DNA of 64,000 nt from Halobacillus litoralis (lineage in GTDB: Bacteria > Bacillota > Bacilli > Bacillales > Halobacillaceae): the NCBI RefSeq assembly GCF_004101865.1, contig NZ_CP026118.1, positions 2,435,001 to 2,499,000 on the forward strand. Direction: 5' to 3'. The position numbers and the translations under genes were made by a program. The notes below the pieces were generated by a model, which saw only the letters and a program-made list of their open reading frames with translations, was not told the DNA's origin and searched no databases. This document shows positions 1 to 7,593 of the stretch, in pieces (the stretch's first letter is position 1; each line of letters opens with the position of its first letter).

Positions 1-549
1 GATATTCCTATTTCATCGATCTTATTAGATAATGAGATGGCTTCAGGCCTGGCTGTAGAACACTTCGTTCAAAAAGGTTACAGTCGTATCGGCATGATAA
101 CCACTTCTATCATCAATCACATCACGCCGAGGTTAGAACGTATTCAGGGTTATGAAAAAGCCATTCATAAAGAAGGGCTTCCTTTTGTTGAAGAGTATGT
201 GAAAAGTGCGGAGCCTACGAATATTCAGCGGGTGCTTGAAGAGTTATTGGACTTAGAAGAACCTCCTGAAGCAATCCTCGCCGGAAATGACCTTGTATTG
301 ATCGAAATATTGAAATACGCAAAACAAAACGGTATGAAAATTCCTGAAGACCTGGCTGTAATTGGTATTGATGATGTTTCTTTTGCCAGCTTCTACACAC
401 CAGCGATTACAACGGTGGCCCAACCAACATTTGAAATAGGAAAGATGGGGGCCGAAGCTTTACTGGATAAGATCAGGAATAACAAAGTAGAAGATGAACT
501 TCTAAATTACAGATTCGATCCCCATTTGATGGTCAGAGACTCAGTTTAG
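1..549 (+). CDS. LacI-family transcriptional regulator, C-terminal part (cut by window edge)
   Basis: The reading frame is open from base 1, so the N-terminal helix-turn-helix lies outside the window. The 182 visible residues form the C-terminal half of a periplasmic-binding-protein-like effector domain, with the LacI/GalR signatures AGNDLVLIE, VIGIDDV and ITTVAQP. The protein closely matches the complete LacI regulator at 5567-6568; both end in LMVRDSV. The gene is followed by an hps remnant and an intact phi gene, matching the gene order of the second locus minus the kinase. It probably senses a phosphorylated or free sugar and represses its own locus; the effector is unknown. Confidence 0.9.
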   Translation, partial: DIPISSILLDNEMASGLAVEHFVQKGYSRIGMITTSIINHITPRLERIQGYEKAIHKEGLPFVEEYVKSAEPTNIQRVLEELLDLEEPPEAILAGNDLVLIEILKYAKQNGMKIPEDLAVIGIDDVSFASFYTPAITTVAQPTFEIGKMGAEALLDKIRNNKVEDELLNYRFDPHLMVRDSV

Positions 550-571
550 AGAAAACATATGAGGTGTTAGG

Positions 572-747
572 TTGAATTTGCAATAACAGAGATTACGAAT
601 TATTTTTGTTTGAAGAGAAATTCCCAGATGACAGTAGCTGGAGGAATTAATCCTCAATACCGCAGGTTTCAGCGTAACCCCACAACGGTCATGGTAGGAA
701 TTGTAATCATAAAGCACGAAATCCTGTCCGTCATTGCTTTCAAATGA
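572..747 (+). pseudogene. 3-hexulose-6-phosphate synthase (hps) remnant with internal deletion
   Basis: A GAGGTG ribosome site at 561-566 precedes TTG at 572, which reads Leu(Met)-Asn-Leu-Gln, the same N-terminus as the intact HPS at 7594 (MNLQ). The frame stops at once at 584. From about 628 another frame reads MTVAGGIN, then NPTTVMVGIVI, and ends at 745-747. These match the intact protein's AVAGGIN and RPDTLIVGSGI in the same order and spacing. The start and the C-terminal part therefore survive while roughly 150 residues between them are gone. It sits between a lacI paralog and an intact phi gene, where a functional hps would be expected. It cannot make an active enzyme. Confidence 0.72.
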
Positions 748-766
748 AAGGAGAGATAGAGTACCT

Positions 767-1321
767 ATGAAGCACATCATCCAAACAGTCTCCTGTGAAA
801 TTCAAAGTGTTTTAGATAAAGTGGATACAAACAAGGCTGAGGAATTAGCTGAAATGATTTCCACAGCCACTCGTATTTTCGTCTCAGGCGAAGGACGATC
901 TGGTTTGATGGGGAAAGCTTTCGCTATGCGGTTGATGCATAGTGGGTATGAAATTTACGTAACAGGAGAAACGATTACACCAAGTATTGAAAAAGATGAT
1001 TTATTAATTATTATTTCGGGATCAGGAGCCACCTCATCACTTCTTCAATATGCAATAAAGGCTCGTGAAAGTGGGGCACGTGTCGCTTTGGTGACGACAA
1101 ATCCTCAAGCAGTTATTGCCGATAATAGTGAAGTAATAGTTGAAATCCCTGCTGCCACTAAAAAACGACTCCCAAATGAACCTGAAACCATTCAGCCTCT
1201 TGGAAACCAATTTGACCAATCGGTTCACCTTCTCTTAGATGCCATTATTATTTATATATTAGAAAGATACCAGCAAGATTCTCATGAACAGATGACCGCC
1301 CGGCATACGAACTTGGAATAA
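767..1321 (+). CDS. hxlB: 6-phospho-3-hexuloisomerase (SIS domain), first copy
   Basis: This 184-residue SIS-domain protein is predicted to interconvert D-arabino-3-hexulose 6-phosphate and fructose 6-phosphate in the ribulose monophosphate pathway. Family motifs are SGEGRSGLMGKAFAMRLMH near residue 40, the TGETITPS segment, SGSGAT, IQPLGNQFDQSVHL and the C-terminal RHANLE shared with Bacillus HxlB. The ATG at 767 is preferred over an upstream in-frame TTG at 734, because AAAGGAG (748-754) is well spaced from it and the product has the same length as the paralog at 8219. The upstream HPS partner is a fossil, so this copy would depend on the HPS encoded at 7594 or act alone. Confidence 0.85.
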   Translation: MKHIIQTVSCEIQSVLDKVDTNKAEELAEMISTATRIFVSGEGRSGLMGKAFAMRLMHSGYEIYVTGETITPSIEKDDLLIIISGSGATSSLLQYAIKARESGARVALVTTNPQAVIADNSEVIVEIPAATKKRLPNEPETIQPLGNQFDQSVHLLLDAIIIYILERYQQDSHEQMTARHTNLE

Positions 1322-1533
1322 ATACGTTTTGAATATCTTTTCCTGTCTCCTCAGACACTTTCGGATATCGCTGTCTATCTTTCCTGAGGAACCCCCCCCC
1401 CACTTTACAAAAGTGAATGAGTGGGAACAGGAAGCTGCAGATGTTCCACGTGAAACAAAAGAAATAATAGAGCGCTAAGTGAATATACTCTTGTGTGGAT
1501 TTTTTCGGGGTAAAAATCATAGTTCAGAATAAT
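1322..1533 (+). other. Intergenic stretch with a ten-C run and a possible coding remnant
   Basis: No intact gene is visible. Ten consecutive C bases occupy 1392-1401. The frame that crosses this run stays open to a TAA at about 1477 and reads plausible protein (NEWEQEAADVPRET then KEIIER), which could be the tail of a lost gene. No start codon or ribosome site supports it. The stretch separates phi from the S-box promoter. Confidence 0.3.
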
Positions 1534-1562
1534 TTGTCACTTTCTGGTTCTTCCTGTATAGT
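1534..1562 (+). promoter_or_regulatory. SigA promoter of the S-box leader
   Basis: TTGTCA (1534-1539), a 17-base spacer and TATAGT (1557-1562) lie just upstream of the riboswitch aptamer. Transcription would start near 1569 and run into the aptamer at 1586. Confidence 0.6.
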
Positions 1563-1585
1563 AGAATTTAAAATCAAATACATTG

Positions 1586-1690
1586 TTTCTTATCCAGAAA
1601 GGTGGAGGGACTGGCCCGGTGAAACCTTAGCAGCAGACTTTCGATAGTACTGTGCTAATTCCAGAAGCGATTTGCTTGGAGATAAGAAGA
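1586..1690 (+). promoter_or_regulatory. SAM-I (S-box) riboswitch
   Basis: The conserved S-box core is present: AGAAAGGTGGAGGGACTGGC, then CCGGTGAAACC, then TGCTAATTCCAG, enclosed by a P1 helix between TTTCTTATCC (1586-1595) and GGAGATAAGAA (1678-1688). The 3' strand of P1 with its flank (ATAAGAAGAG, 1682-1691) is exactly complementary to CTCTTCTTAT (1718-1727) in the following terminator. An antiterminator switch is therefore directly visible. Bound S-adenosylmethionine should favour termination and lower expression of the methionine synthase-like gene downstream. Confidence 0.93.
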
Positions 1691-1713
1691 GAAAATGATT
1701 CGTATTCCATTCA

Positions 1714-1750
1714 GCCCCTCTTCTTATATAGAAGAGGGGTTGTTTTTGTT
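1714..1750 (+). terminator. S-box-controlled intrinsic terminator
   Basis: The stem GCCCCTCTTC / GAAGAGGGGT with a TTATATA loop is followed by TTGTTTTTG. Its left arm competes with the aptamer P1 strand, so it is the expression platform of the riboswitch. Confidence 0.9.
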
Positions 1751-1788
1751 TCATGTGAAATCATAAATCATAAGGAAGGGATGAGTCC

Positions 1789-2910
1789 ATGTCAGTATCA
1801 ACAGAAAGAAATGTGAAGAGAGCACCATTCAAAGGAGATCATGTCGGCAGCTTTTTACGTCCTGAACGTCTCAAACAAGCACGCGCAAAGCAGGAGAGAG
1901 GAGAGATTACAGAACAGGAATTAAGAAATATTGAAGATGAAGAGATTATTAAATTAGTAGAAAAGCAAAAGGAAGCGGGTCTGAAAGCTGTAACGGACGG
2001 AGATTTCCGGCGCAGCTGGTGGCACTTCGACTTTCTTGAAGGACTGGATGGGGTCGAAGGGTTTGAGGCTGAGCGCGGATTGAAATTTGATGGGGTGGAA
2101 ACGAAAGCGCGCGGAATCAAAGTGACAGGGAAAGTGGGTTTCACCGATCATGATATGATAGAACACTTTCGTTTTCTGAAAAAGAACGCCGGGGATGCGG
2201 TCGCCAAATTAACGATCCCAAGCCCTAATATGCTTTTATTCCGAGCGGAGAGGGAAGAGGGTATTTATGAAAGTGATGAAGCCCTTGTCGATGACTTGAT
2301 TGCTGCCTACCAAGGGTTCATACAGAAAATTTATGAGGAAGGATGCCGCTATCTTCAGCTTGATGATACATCATGGACGACTTTCTTTTCTGAAGAAGGA
2401 CGCACATCCATCGAAGAGAAGGGAAAAAATCCAGAGGAAGTGGCAGAACTGTGTGCACGTGCCATCAATGAGGCGATAGCAAACAGACCAGCGGACATGC
2501 TCATCACAATGCATATCTGCCGGGGGAATTTCCGTTCCACCTTTATGACAAGCGGCAGTTATGAGGCGCTTTCTGAAACGATTTTCGGAGGATTGGATGT
2601 CGATGGGCTGTTCCTTGAATTTGACGATGAACGCTCTGGAGGTTTCGAACCCCTTCGTCATGTCCGGCGTCCAGACCTTTCGATCGTTCTCGGCTTGATC
2701 ACCTCCAAATTCGGTGATTTGGAAGACCCGGAACGAGTGAAAGCGCGTATCTTGGAAGCGTCCGATTATGTAGCAATGGACCAATTGTGTTTGAGCCCAC
2801 AATGTGGGTTTGCATCAACGGAAGAAGGAAATGAAATTACTGAACAACAGCAATGGGGTAAAGTACGTCATGTGGTGAACATTGCCGACGAAGTGTGGAA
2901 TGAAGGGTGA
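1789..2910 (+). CDS. Cobalamin-independent methionine synthase-like protein (YxjG/YxjH type)
   Basis: The 373-residue protein belongs to the MetE C-terminal (UROD-fold) family and corresponds in length and motifs to Bacillus YxjG/YxjH, which lack the N-terminal MetE half. Recognisable parts are GDHVGSFLRP at the N-terminus, the zinc-ligand segment MHICRGN, and CLSPQCGFAS near residues 331-340, which carries the further cysteines. It is expected to transfer a methyl group to homocysteine or a related thiol; the methyl donor in this short family is not settled. The start at 1789 follows AAGGAAGGG at 1771-1779. The S-box leader fits a role in methionine supply or salvage. Confidence 0.87.
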   Translation: MSVSTERNVKRAPFKGDHVGSFLRPERLKQARAKQERGEITEQELRNIEDEEIIKLVEKQKEAGLKAVTDGDFRRSWWHFDFLEGLDGVEGFEAERGLKFDGVETKARGIKVTGKVGFTDHDMIEHFRFLKKNAGDAVAKLTIPSPNMLLFRAEREEGIYESDEALVDDLIAAYQGFIQKIYEEGCRYLQLDDTSWTTFFSEEGRTSIEEKGKNPEEVAELCARAINEAIANRPADMLITMHICRGNFRSTFMTSGSYEALSETIFGGLDVDGLFLEFDDERSGGFEPLRHVRRPDLSIVLGLITSKFGDLEDPERVKARILEASDYVAMDQLCLSPQCGFASTEEGNEITEQQQWGKVRHVVNIADEVWNEG

Positions 2911-2980
2911 ATGATGTTTTAAAAACCTTTCAGCCGGCTACACATAGAATGTACCGTTAATTGGTAGATGATTTATCTTT

Positions 2981-3004
2981 CTATAGTTGGTTATGCAACT
3001 ATAG
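2981..3004 (+). promoter_or_regulatory. AT-rich perfect inverted repeat before the aldo/keto reductase
   Basis: CTATAGTTG (2981-2989) and CAACTATAG (2996-3004) form a perfect 9-bp inverted repeat with a GTTATG loop, followed by GTTTTC. It may be a weak terminator for the upstream gene or an operator for the next one. The sequence does not decide between these. Confidence 0.4.
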
Positions 3005-3029
3005 GTTTTCTCAAAGGAGGAATAGATTC

Positions 3030-4016
3030 ATGAAATCACTAGAGAATGCACTGAAACATAAAGTAGGACTAGGTACCGCACCTTTAGGCAATATGTTCCG
3101 GGACGTGCCGGAAGAAGAAGCCCAGAAAACAATCCAAACCGCTTGGGACCAGGGAGTGCGCTATTTTGATACCGCACCTTTTTATGGCGCTGGTTTAGCA
3201 GAGATCCGGGTAGGTGAAGTGTTATCGAAATATAATCGTGATGACTATGTGATAAGCACAAAAGTAGGTCGTTACATGACTGAAGAAACAGAAGAGAATG
3301 AAGGTCTGTTCGAACATGGCCGTAACAATCAAGTCATCACAGATTACACGGAAGAAGCAACGAAAAGGTCGATCGAACAAAGTCTGGAACGTCTGCAAAC
3401 CGACCGTTTGGACATGGTCTTCGTTCATGATGTTTCTCCGGATTTCCATGGTGATGCATGGACCGAAAAGTTTGAAGAAGCTAGAAAAGGAGCTTTCCGC
3501 GTGTTGTCCCGTCTTCGGGAAGAAGGTGTCATCCGTGCCTGGGGACTAGGTGTCAATACGACAGAACCGATTGAACGTGCGATGGATCTGGAGGAAACAA
3601 AACCGGATATCTGTTTATCTGCTACGCAATATACCCTTTTACAACACGAACAAGCATTACAGGGTATGATGGCAAAGGCTGAAGAAAACGATGTGGACAT
3701 TGTGGTCGGAAGCCCTTATAACTCCGGGGTACTGCTTGGCGGTGATCATTATAACTATGAAAAAGCGGGCGATGACATTATTAATCATGTCAATCAACTG
3801 AAGGAAATCGGTGAAAAATACAATGTTCCGTTGAAAGCTGCTGCTCTTCAATTCTCAACAGCTCACCCGGCAGTCAAGTCAGTGATTCCTGGCTCCACAC
3901 GTCCGGACAGAATTAAAGAAGACCTAGAAATGATCCAAATGGACATTCCGAAAGATTTCTGGAATGAACTTGTGGACAAGGGCTTTGTTTCTGCTGATGC
4001 TCCTCTGCCACAATAA
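3030..4016 (+). CDS. Aldo/keto reductase
   Basis: The 328-residue protein has a TIM-barrel aldo/keto reductase sequence: GLGTAPLGN near the N-terminus, the catalytic segment YFDTAPFYGAG with the general-acid tyrosine, STKVGR with the conserved lysine, and VHDVSPD with the conserved histidine. SVIPGSTRPDRI near the C-terminus is the usual NADP-phosphate region. The subgroup resembles L-fucose/D-threo-aldose 1-dehydrogenases and pyridoxal 4-dehydrogenases, but the substrate cannot be read from sequence. ATG 3030 is chosen because AAAGGAGG lies at 3014-3021; an upstream extension from 2961 has no ribosome site. Confidence 0.87.
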   Translation: MKSLENALKHKVGLGTAPLGNMFRDVPEEEAQKTIQTAWDQGVRYFDTAPFYGAGLAEIRVGEVLSKYNRDDYVISTKVGRYMTEETEENEGLFEHGRNNQVITDYTEEATKRSIEQSLERLQTDRLDMVFVHDVSPDFHGDAWTEKFEEARKGAFRVLSRLREEGVIRAWGLGVNTTEPIERAMDLEETKPDICLSATQYTLLQHEQALQGMMAKAEENDVDIVVGSPYNSGVLLGGDHYNYEKAGDDIINHVNQLKEIGEKYNVPLKAAALQFSTAHPAVKSVIPGSTRPDRIKEDLEMIQMDIPKDFWNELVDKGFVSADAPLPQ

Positions 4017-4161
4017 GAATTGAATAGTAAAGCAACCGAGTATGAAATCGCTGGGATTTCATACTCGGTTTTTTGTGTGGAGAAGATCGATTTTATTGCT
4101 TTCCCTCATAATATTACTGACCCCTTTCAGCAGTATTTATGGATGGGAATTGTTAAACGGT

Positions 4162-4190
4162 TTGACAGACGTAATGTATTTCTCTATAAT
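4162..4190 (+). promoter_or_regulatory. Consensus SigA promoter of arsR-lysE
   Basis: TTGACA (4162-4167), 17 bases and TATAAT (4185-4190) give a perfect consensus promoter. The expected transcription start, about 7 bases further on, coincides with the ATG at 4198. Confidence 0.8.
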
Positions 4191-4209
4191 TCGAAATATG
4201 TCGAATTAT
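4186..4209 (+). promoter_or_regulatory. ArsR-type operator, copy 1
   Basis: ATAATTCGA (4186-4194) and TCGAATTAT (4201-4209) form a perfect 9-bp inverted repeat with a 6-base spacer. It overlaps the -10 box and contains the proposed start codon. A second site with the same AATTCGA-N6-TCGAATT pattern precedes the next gene. Confidence 0.7.
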
Positions 4210-4527
4210 AATAATGAAAACTTAAACAAATTCAGCGAAATTTTCAAAGCCCTATCCAATGTTCACCGGCTCAATGTTTTTCTATATTTAGCTGAACACT
4301 GTACTCCAGGGGAATCCAGTACCGACAAAGAAATGAGGATGACGGTGGGTGAATTAGGAGAAGGATTAAATATCGCCCCGTCTACTGTTTCCCATCACCT
4401 TCGGGAATTAAGGCGTGCTGGGTTGATACGGATGGAACGGAAAGGTAAAAATATTGAGTGCTGGGCAGAACAAAAAACAGTAGATCAGATGGTTATGTTT
4501 TTTCAAAACTCTAAAGGGGGGGAATAA
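4198..4527 (+). CDS. ArsR-family winged-helix repressor, probably leaderless
   Basis: This is a 109-residue ArsR/SmtB-type regulator. It shows FKALSNVHRLNVFLYL in the first helices, the recognition segment APSTVSHHLRELRRAGLI and a short basic wing (RMERKGKNIECW). Cysteines at about residues 23 and 87 are the only visible candidates for metal or redox sensing, and no standard ArsR metal motif is present. The ATG at 4198 has no ribosome site and falls at the predicted transcription start, so the mRNA may be leaderless. Longer upstream frames would begin before the promoter and are unlikely. It probably represses itself and the LysE-type exporter downstream through two matching operators. Confidence 0.8.
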   Translation: MSNYNNENLNKFSEIFKALSNVHRLNVFLYLAEHCTPGESSTDKEMRMTVGELGEGLNIAPSTVSHHLRELRRAGLIRMERKGKNIECWAEQKTVDQMVMFFQNSKGGE

Positions 4528-4540
4528 TTTTTTGAATAAC

Positions 4541-4560
4541 AATTCGATATATTTCGAATT
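4541..4560 (+). promoter_or_regulatory. ArsR-type operator, copy 2
   Basis: AATTCGA (4541-4547) and TCGAATT (4554-4560) repeat the half-sites and 6-base spacing of the operator at 4186-4209. It sits between the regulator and the LysE-type gene, 25 bases before its ATG. It may act as an auxiliary or roadblock site. Confidence 0.6.
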
Positions 4561-4584
4561 ATAGAATTGAGGGGGTTTAGTTAG

Positions 4585-5226
4585 ATGTTTCAATTATTGT
4601 TAAGCGGCCTTATCATTGGTGTCGTTTCATCGCCCACGTGCCCAAGTAATGGGGAGGAAATTAAATACGGGACCAAATATGGTTTTTATTCTGCATTGAT
4701 AGTAGGAGCTGGGGCCGTCGTAGGAGATGCTGTCATCCTTGCGGCGATTCTTCTGTGGCTCATGCCCTTTGCTGACTCGAACTCTATGATTATTACATTT
4801 CTTTGGCTCTTTGGCAGTGCTGTACTTTTCTATGTAGCCTGGGGAATCTTTAAAGAAATCAAAACCGTAGAAGGGGTGGACCCAAAGGCAAAAAGCATAG
4901 GAGTTAAATACCCTTTCAAGCATTATTTGAAGGCCTTTTGGACAGGCGCAGCCATTACCACATTTAATCCATTTACTGTGTTGTGGTGGATGGGCTTGCT
5001 TACTCCTATCATGAATGATGGGGAGAGCATTTCTATGATTTACCCTCTTGCAGTGCTGTCAGGGGCATTATTTTGGTTTGTTTTGTTAGCGGTTCTTTTA
5101 TATCTTGGTGAAAAATGGTTGAATAAAAGAAGGAGACAGGCGATTCTGCTGATAAGTGGATTAGCTGTACTCGGCTACAGCATTTATTTCTTATATCAAT
5201 TCATTATCCAGGTCTTTCATGTGTAA
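4585..5226 (+). CDS. LysE-family membrane exporter
   Basis: The 213-residue protein has about six hydrophobic segments. Its N-terminus (SGLIIGVVSSPTCPSNGEE, then YGTKYGFYSALIVGAGAVVGD) matches the LysE/RhtB pattern of a glycine-rich first helix followed by G-x3-G...GD. This family exports amino acids or other small solutes by proton antiport. The start follows GAGGGGG at 4569-4575. Immediate linkage to an ArsR repressor suggests it is induced by a toxic or excess solute; the substrate is unknown. Confidence 0.82.
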   Translation: MFQLLLSGLIIGVVSSPTCPSNGEEIKYGTKYGFYSALIVGAGAVVGDAVILAAILLWLMPFADSNSMIITFLWLFGSAVLFYVAWGIFKEIKTVEGVDPKAKSIGVKYPFKHYLKAFWTGAAITTFNPFTVLWWMGLLTPIMNDGESISMIYPLAVLSGALFWFVLLAVLLYLGEKWLNKRRRQAILLISGLAVLGYSIYFLYQFIIQVFHV

Positions 5227-5257
5227 TGAAAAGGGAAATTATATATTTTACGTTAGT

Positions 5258-5286
5258 AATCCTCCTGCTAATTAGGGGGATTTCTT
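5258..5286 (+). terminator. Intrinsic terminator after the LysE-type gene
   Basis: AATCCTCC (5258-5265) pairs with GGGGGATT (5275-5282), including one G-U, and is followed by TTCTTG. The remainder of the gap to 5481 shows nothing recognisable. Confidence 0.6.
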
Positions 5287-5481
5287 GTTGGGTGAGTAGG
5301 AAAATTCCATAGCCGAGCCTATCGAAGCCTTAAGATATCCATTTCGCGCCCCATTTATCGAGCTTATCAAGATGCTTGCACTTTTTCTGAATTTAAAAAA
5401 CTTATCAAAAAATTTGACACTTGAACCCTTGCTATTAAGGCTTTCTTTCAAATCAAATAAAAATAGAGATTCCTCACCCTC

Positions 5482-5510
5482 TTGTAAAACGCTTTCATGT
5501 AGTCTACAAT
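5482..5510 (+). promoter_or_regulatory. SigA promoter of the lacI-kinase-hps-phi operon, with cre-like overlap
   Basis: TTGTAA (5482-5487), a 17-base spacer and TACAAT (5505-5510) form a good SigA promoter. On the minus strand, ATGAAAGCGTTTTAC overlaps the -35 box and spacer and matches 13 of 15 positions of the CcpA site consensus WTGNAANCGNWNNCW. Catabolite repression is possible but weakly supported. Confidence 0.62.
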
Positions 5511-5514
5511 AACA

Positions 5515-5541
5515 CTAAATCGATTTACTAAACCGATTTAG
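5515..5541 (+). promoter_or_regulatory. Tandem LacI-type operator
   Basis: Directly after the -10 box lie two overlapping palindromic sites: TAAATCGATTTA, a perfect 12-bp palindrome, and CTAAACCGATTTAG, palindromic with one mismatch. The central CG and A/T-rich arms are typical of LacI/GalR operators. Placement over the transcription start fits repression by the LacI protein encoded immediately downstream. Confidence 0.72.
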
Positions 5542-5566
5542 TACAATAGGAATGTGGAGATTAGTT

Positions 5567-6568
5567 ATGAAAACCGTAACGATTGGTGATGTAGCGGCAC
5601 AGGCAGAAGTGTCGAAAAGTACCGTATCCCAATACTTAAATGAACGATATGACTATATGGGGGAAAAGACGAAACAGCGCATTCAAGATGCGGTTGAAAA
5701 GTTGGGATACCAGCCGAATATCGTTGCGCGAAGTCTTAAACAAAAGTCAACAAAGACGATTGGTGTCATTGTCGCCAACATTTTGCACAATTTCACCACA
5801 GAGGTGACACGGGCTATCGAGGATGTATGTCACGAATCCGATTTTCACACGATTATCTGTAATGCTGATGACGATCCCTTCAAAGAGAAGCATTATATTG
5901 AAATGCTTCGTGCAAAACAGGTGGACGGACTGATTATTTTCCCGACAGGTGATAACCGCGACCTCTACCAAAAAATGTTGGACGGCTCCTACCCAGTTGT
6001 TTTTATGGATAGGGAGTTGGAAGGGGTGGAAATTCCTTCTGTTCTGCTTCATAACAGTAAAGCGGTTGCCCTTGCTATAGAGCACTTTGTTGAACAGGGC
6101 TACCGACGAATTGGTATGATGACAACCTCCCTAAAGCATCACACCACCCCAAGGATAGAGAGGGTGGAAGGATATAAGAATACTTTGAAAAATAATGAAA
6201 TCCCCATCCATGACGAGTACATCATCAGCGTAGATTCTCAAAGTCTCCAAACAGAATTAGAAGAACTGCTTCATTTGGAAAAACCACCAGAAGCGATGCT
6301 TGCCGGTAACGATTTAGTACTTATTGAAACGCTTAAATATGTGAAACATAAAGGTTTGAGAATACCGGACGACCTTGCTGTCATTGGGATTGACGATGTA
6401 TCCTTTGCTAGTTTCTACACCCCATCAATTACAACGGTCGCACAGCCGACGTTCAAGATGGGGAAGGCAGGGGCGGAACTGCTTCTGAATAAAATCCAAA
6501 TGAAAAAAGAGATAAGGAATTCATCCCTAAGGTTTGAACCAACGTTAATGGTCAGGGATTCTGTATAA
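5567..6568 (+). CDS. LacI-family transcriptional regulator of the hps-phi locus
   Basis: This complete 333-residue LacI/GalR protein has the N-terminal helix-turn-helix VTIGDVAAQAEVSKSTVSQYL, the hinge region IVARSLKQKSTKTIGVI and a periplasmic-binding-like effector domain ending with GNDLVLIE, IGIDDVSFASF and ITTVAQP. The start at 5567 is preferred over ATG 5552 because GGAG at 5556-5559 is correctly spaced and the HTH then begins at its usual distance. It heads a likely operon with the kinase, HPS and PHI genes, and a tandem operator covers its promoter, so autoregulation is expected. The inducer is unknown. It is a close paralog of the truncated regulator at position 1. Confidence 0.92.
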   Translation: MKTVTIGDVAAQAEVSKSTVSQYLNERYDYMGEKTKQRIQDAVEKLGYQPNIVARSLKQKSTKTIGVIVANILHNFTTEVTRAIEDVCHESDFHTIICNADDDPFKEKHYIEMLRAKQVDGLIIFPTGDNRDLYQKMLDGSYPVVFMDRELEGVEIPSVLLHNSKAVALAIEHFVEQGYRRIGMMTTSLKHHTTPRIERVEGYKNTLKNNEIPIHDEYIISVDSQSLQTELEELLHLEKPPEAMLAGNDLVLIETLKYVKHKGLRIPDDLAVIGIDDVSFASFYTPSITTVAQPTFKMGKAGAELLLNKIQMKKEIRNSSLRFEPTLMVRDSV

Positions 6569-6631
6569 AGAAAATCGGTGGGCTCACTAGAAGACACTAC
6601 CGGCCCAGACAAAAGTTAAGGGGGAAGAAGA

Positions 6632-7585
6632 ATGAAGGATATCATAACTATTGGTGATGCGATGATCACCTTTGATCCAACAACAAATGGTCCACTAAGG
6701 AATGTTCACTCATTTGAAAGAAAAGCAGGAGGGGCCGAGTTTAATTTTGCCATAGGCTGTGCCCGCCTTGGTCTCGATACTGGTTGGATCAGTCGATTAG
6801 GCAAGGATGAATTCGGCAAATTCATTCGGAATTTTGCCAGAGGAGAAGGAATCGATGTTTCCGCTGTCAAGCTAGTGGACGGTTATCCAACCTCTCTTAA
6901 CTTCAAGGAAATACGCGAAGATGGAAGCGGAAGCACCTTCTATTACCGAGCTGATTCACCAACAAAAACTTTAACTGAACAAACACTGGATGTCGACGCG
7001 ATAAGGCAAACGAAAATCCTACACATTACTGGTGTTTTCGCAGCCATAGATCCAGAGAAGAACCTAAGGCTGCTGAAACGGGCCGTAACGATTGCCAAAG
7101 ACCATGGCGCACTCGTATCGTTTGATCCCAATATTCGTTTAAAGCTTTGGGGTAGGGAAAAAGCGAGACAGTCGTTGTCACAGCTCCTCCCATATGTAGA
7201 CATTATCTTGACCGGAGTAGAGGAAGCAGAACTTCTTTTCGGTGTCAGTCAACCAGATCAGATTGTAGCCGCCTGTGAACGTTATGGTATTTCGACCGTT
7301 GCGATCAAGCAGGGAGAGAAGGGAGCCTTTGGCTATATGGGGGGAATATCCATGACGATGCCCCCGCGCCTGCCGAAAAAGGTAGTAGATACAGTTGGTG
7401 CGGGAGATGGTTTTGATGCCGGATTTATTTATGGGGTGCTTCAAGGCTGGTCATTAGATAGAACGCTGAATTTTGCAAATACGATTGGATCGATGGTCGT
7501 TAGTGTTTATGGAGATAATGAAGGGCTCCCTGAACTGGATGAGGTACATATTCAGCTTGGAGAAAAAGAGTACGTCGAAAGGTAG
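6632..7585 (+). CDS. PfkB-family sugar kinase (2-keto-3-deoxygluconate kinase-like)
   Basis: The 317-residue ribokinase-family protein contains GDAMITFDP at the N-terminus, the substrate-loop motif GGAEFNFAIGCARLG, SFDPNIRLKLW, and the C-terminal PfkB signature DTVGAGDGFDAGF with the catalytic aspartate. The order and wording of motifs fit KdgK-like kinases best, but YYRADSPTKTL departs from the YYR-x-x-SAAS segment common in true KdgK. It lies between the LacI regulator and HPS, 8 bases before the hps start. In that position it could phosphorylate the imported sugar or keto-sugar acid before the HPS/PHI steps. Substrate identity is inference only. Confidence 0.85.
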   Translation: MKDIITIGDAMITFDPTTNGPLRNVHSFERKAGGAEFNFAIGCARLGLDTGWISRLGKDEFGKFIRNFARGEGIDVSAVKLVDGYPTSLNFKEIREDGSGSTFYYRADSPTKTLTEQTLDVDAIRQTKILHITGVFAAIDPEKNLRLLKRAVTIAKDHGALVSFDPNIRLKLWGREKARQSLSQLLPYVDIILTGVEEAELLFGVSQPDQIVAACERYGISTVAIKQGEKGAFGYMGGISMTMPPRLPKKVVDTVGAGDGFDAGFIYGVLQGWSLDRTLNFANTIGSMVVSVYGDNEGLPELDEVHIQLGEKEYVER

Positions 7586-7593
7586 GGAAGAAG

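Noticed and set aside
4042..4197. N-terminal extension of the ArsR gene with hydrophobic residues
   Set aside because: It would start before a perfect SigA promoter, and hydrophobic sequence is not part of ArsR proteins. It is treated as upstream noncoding DNA.
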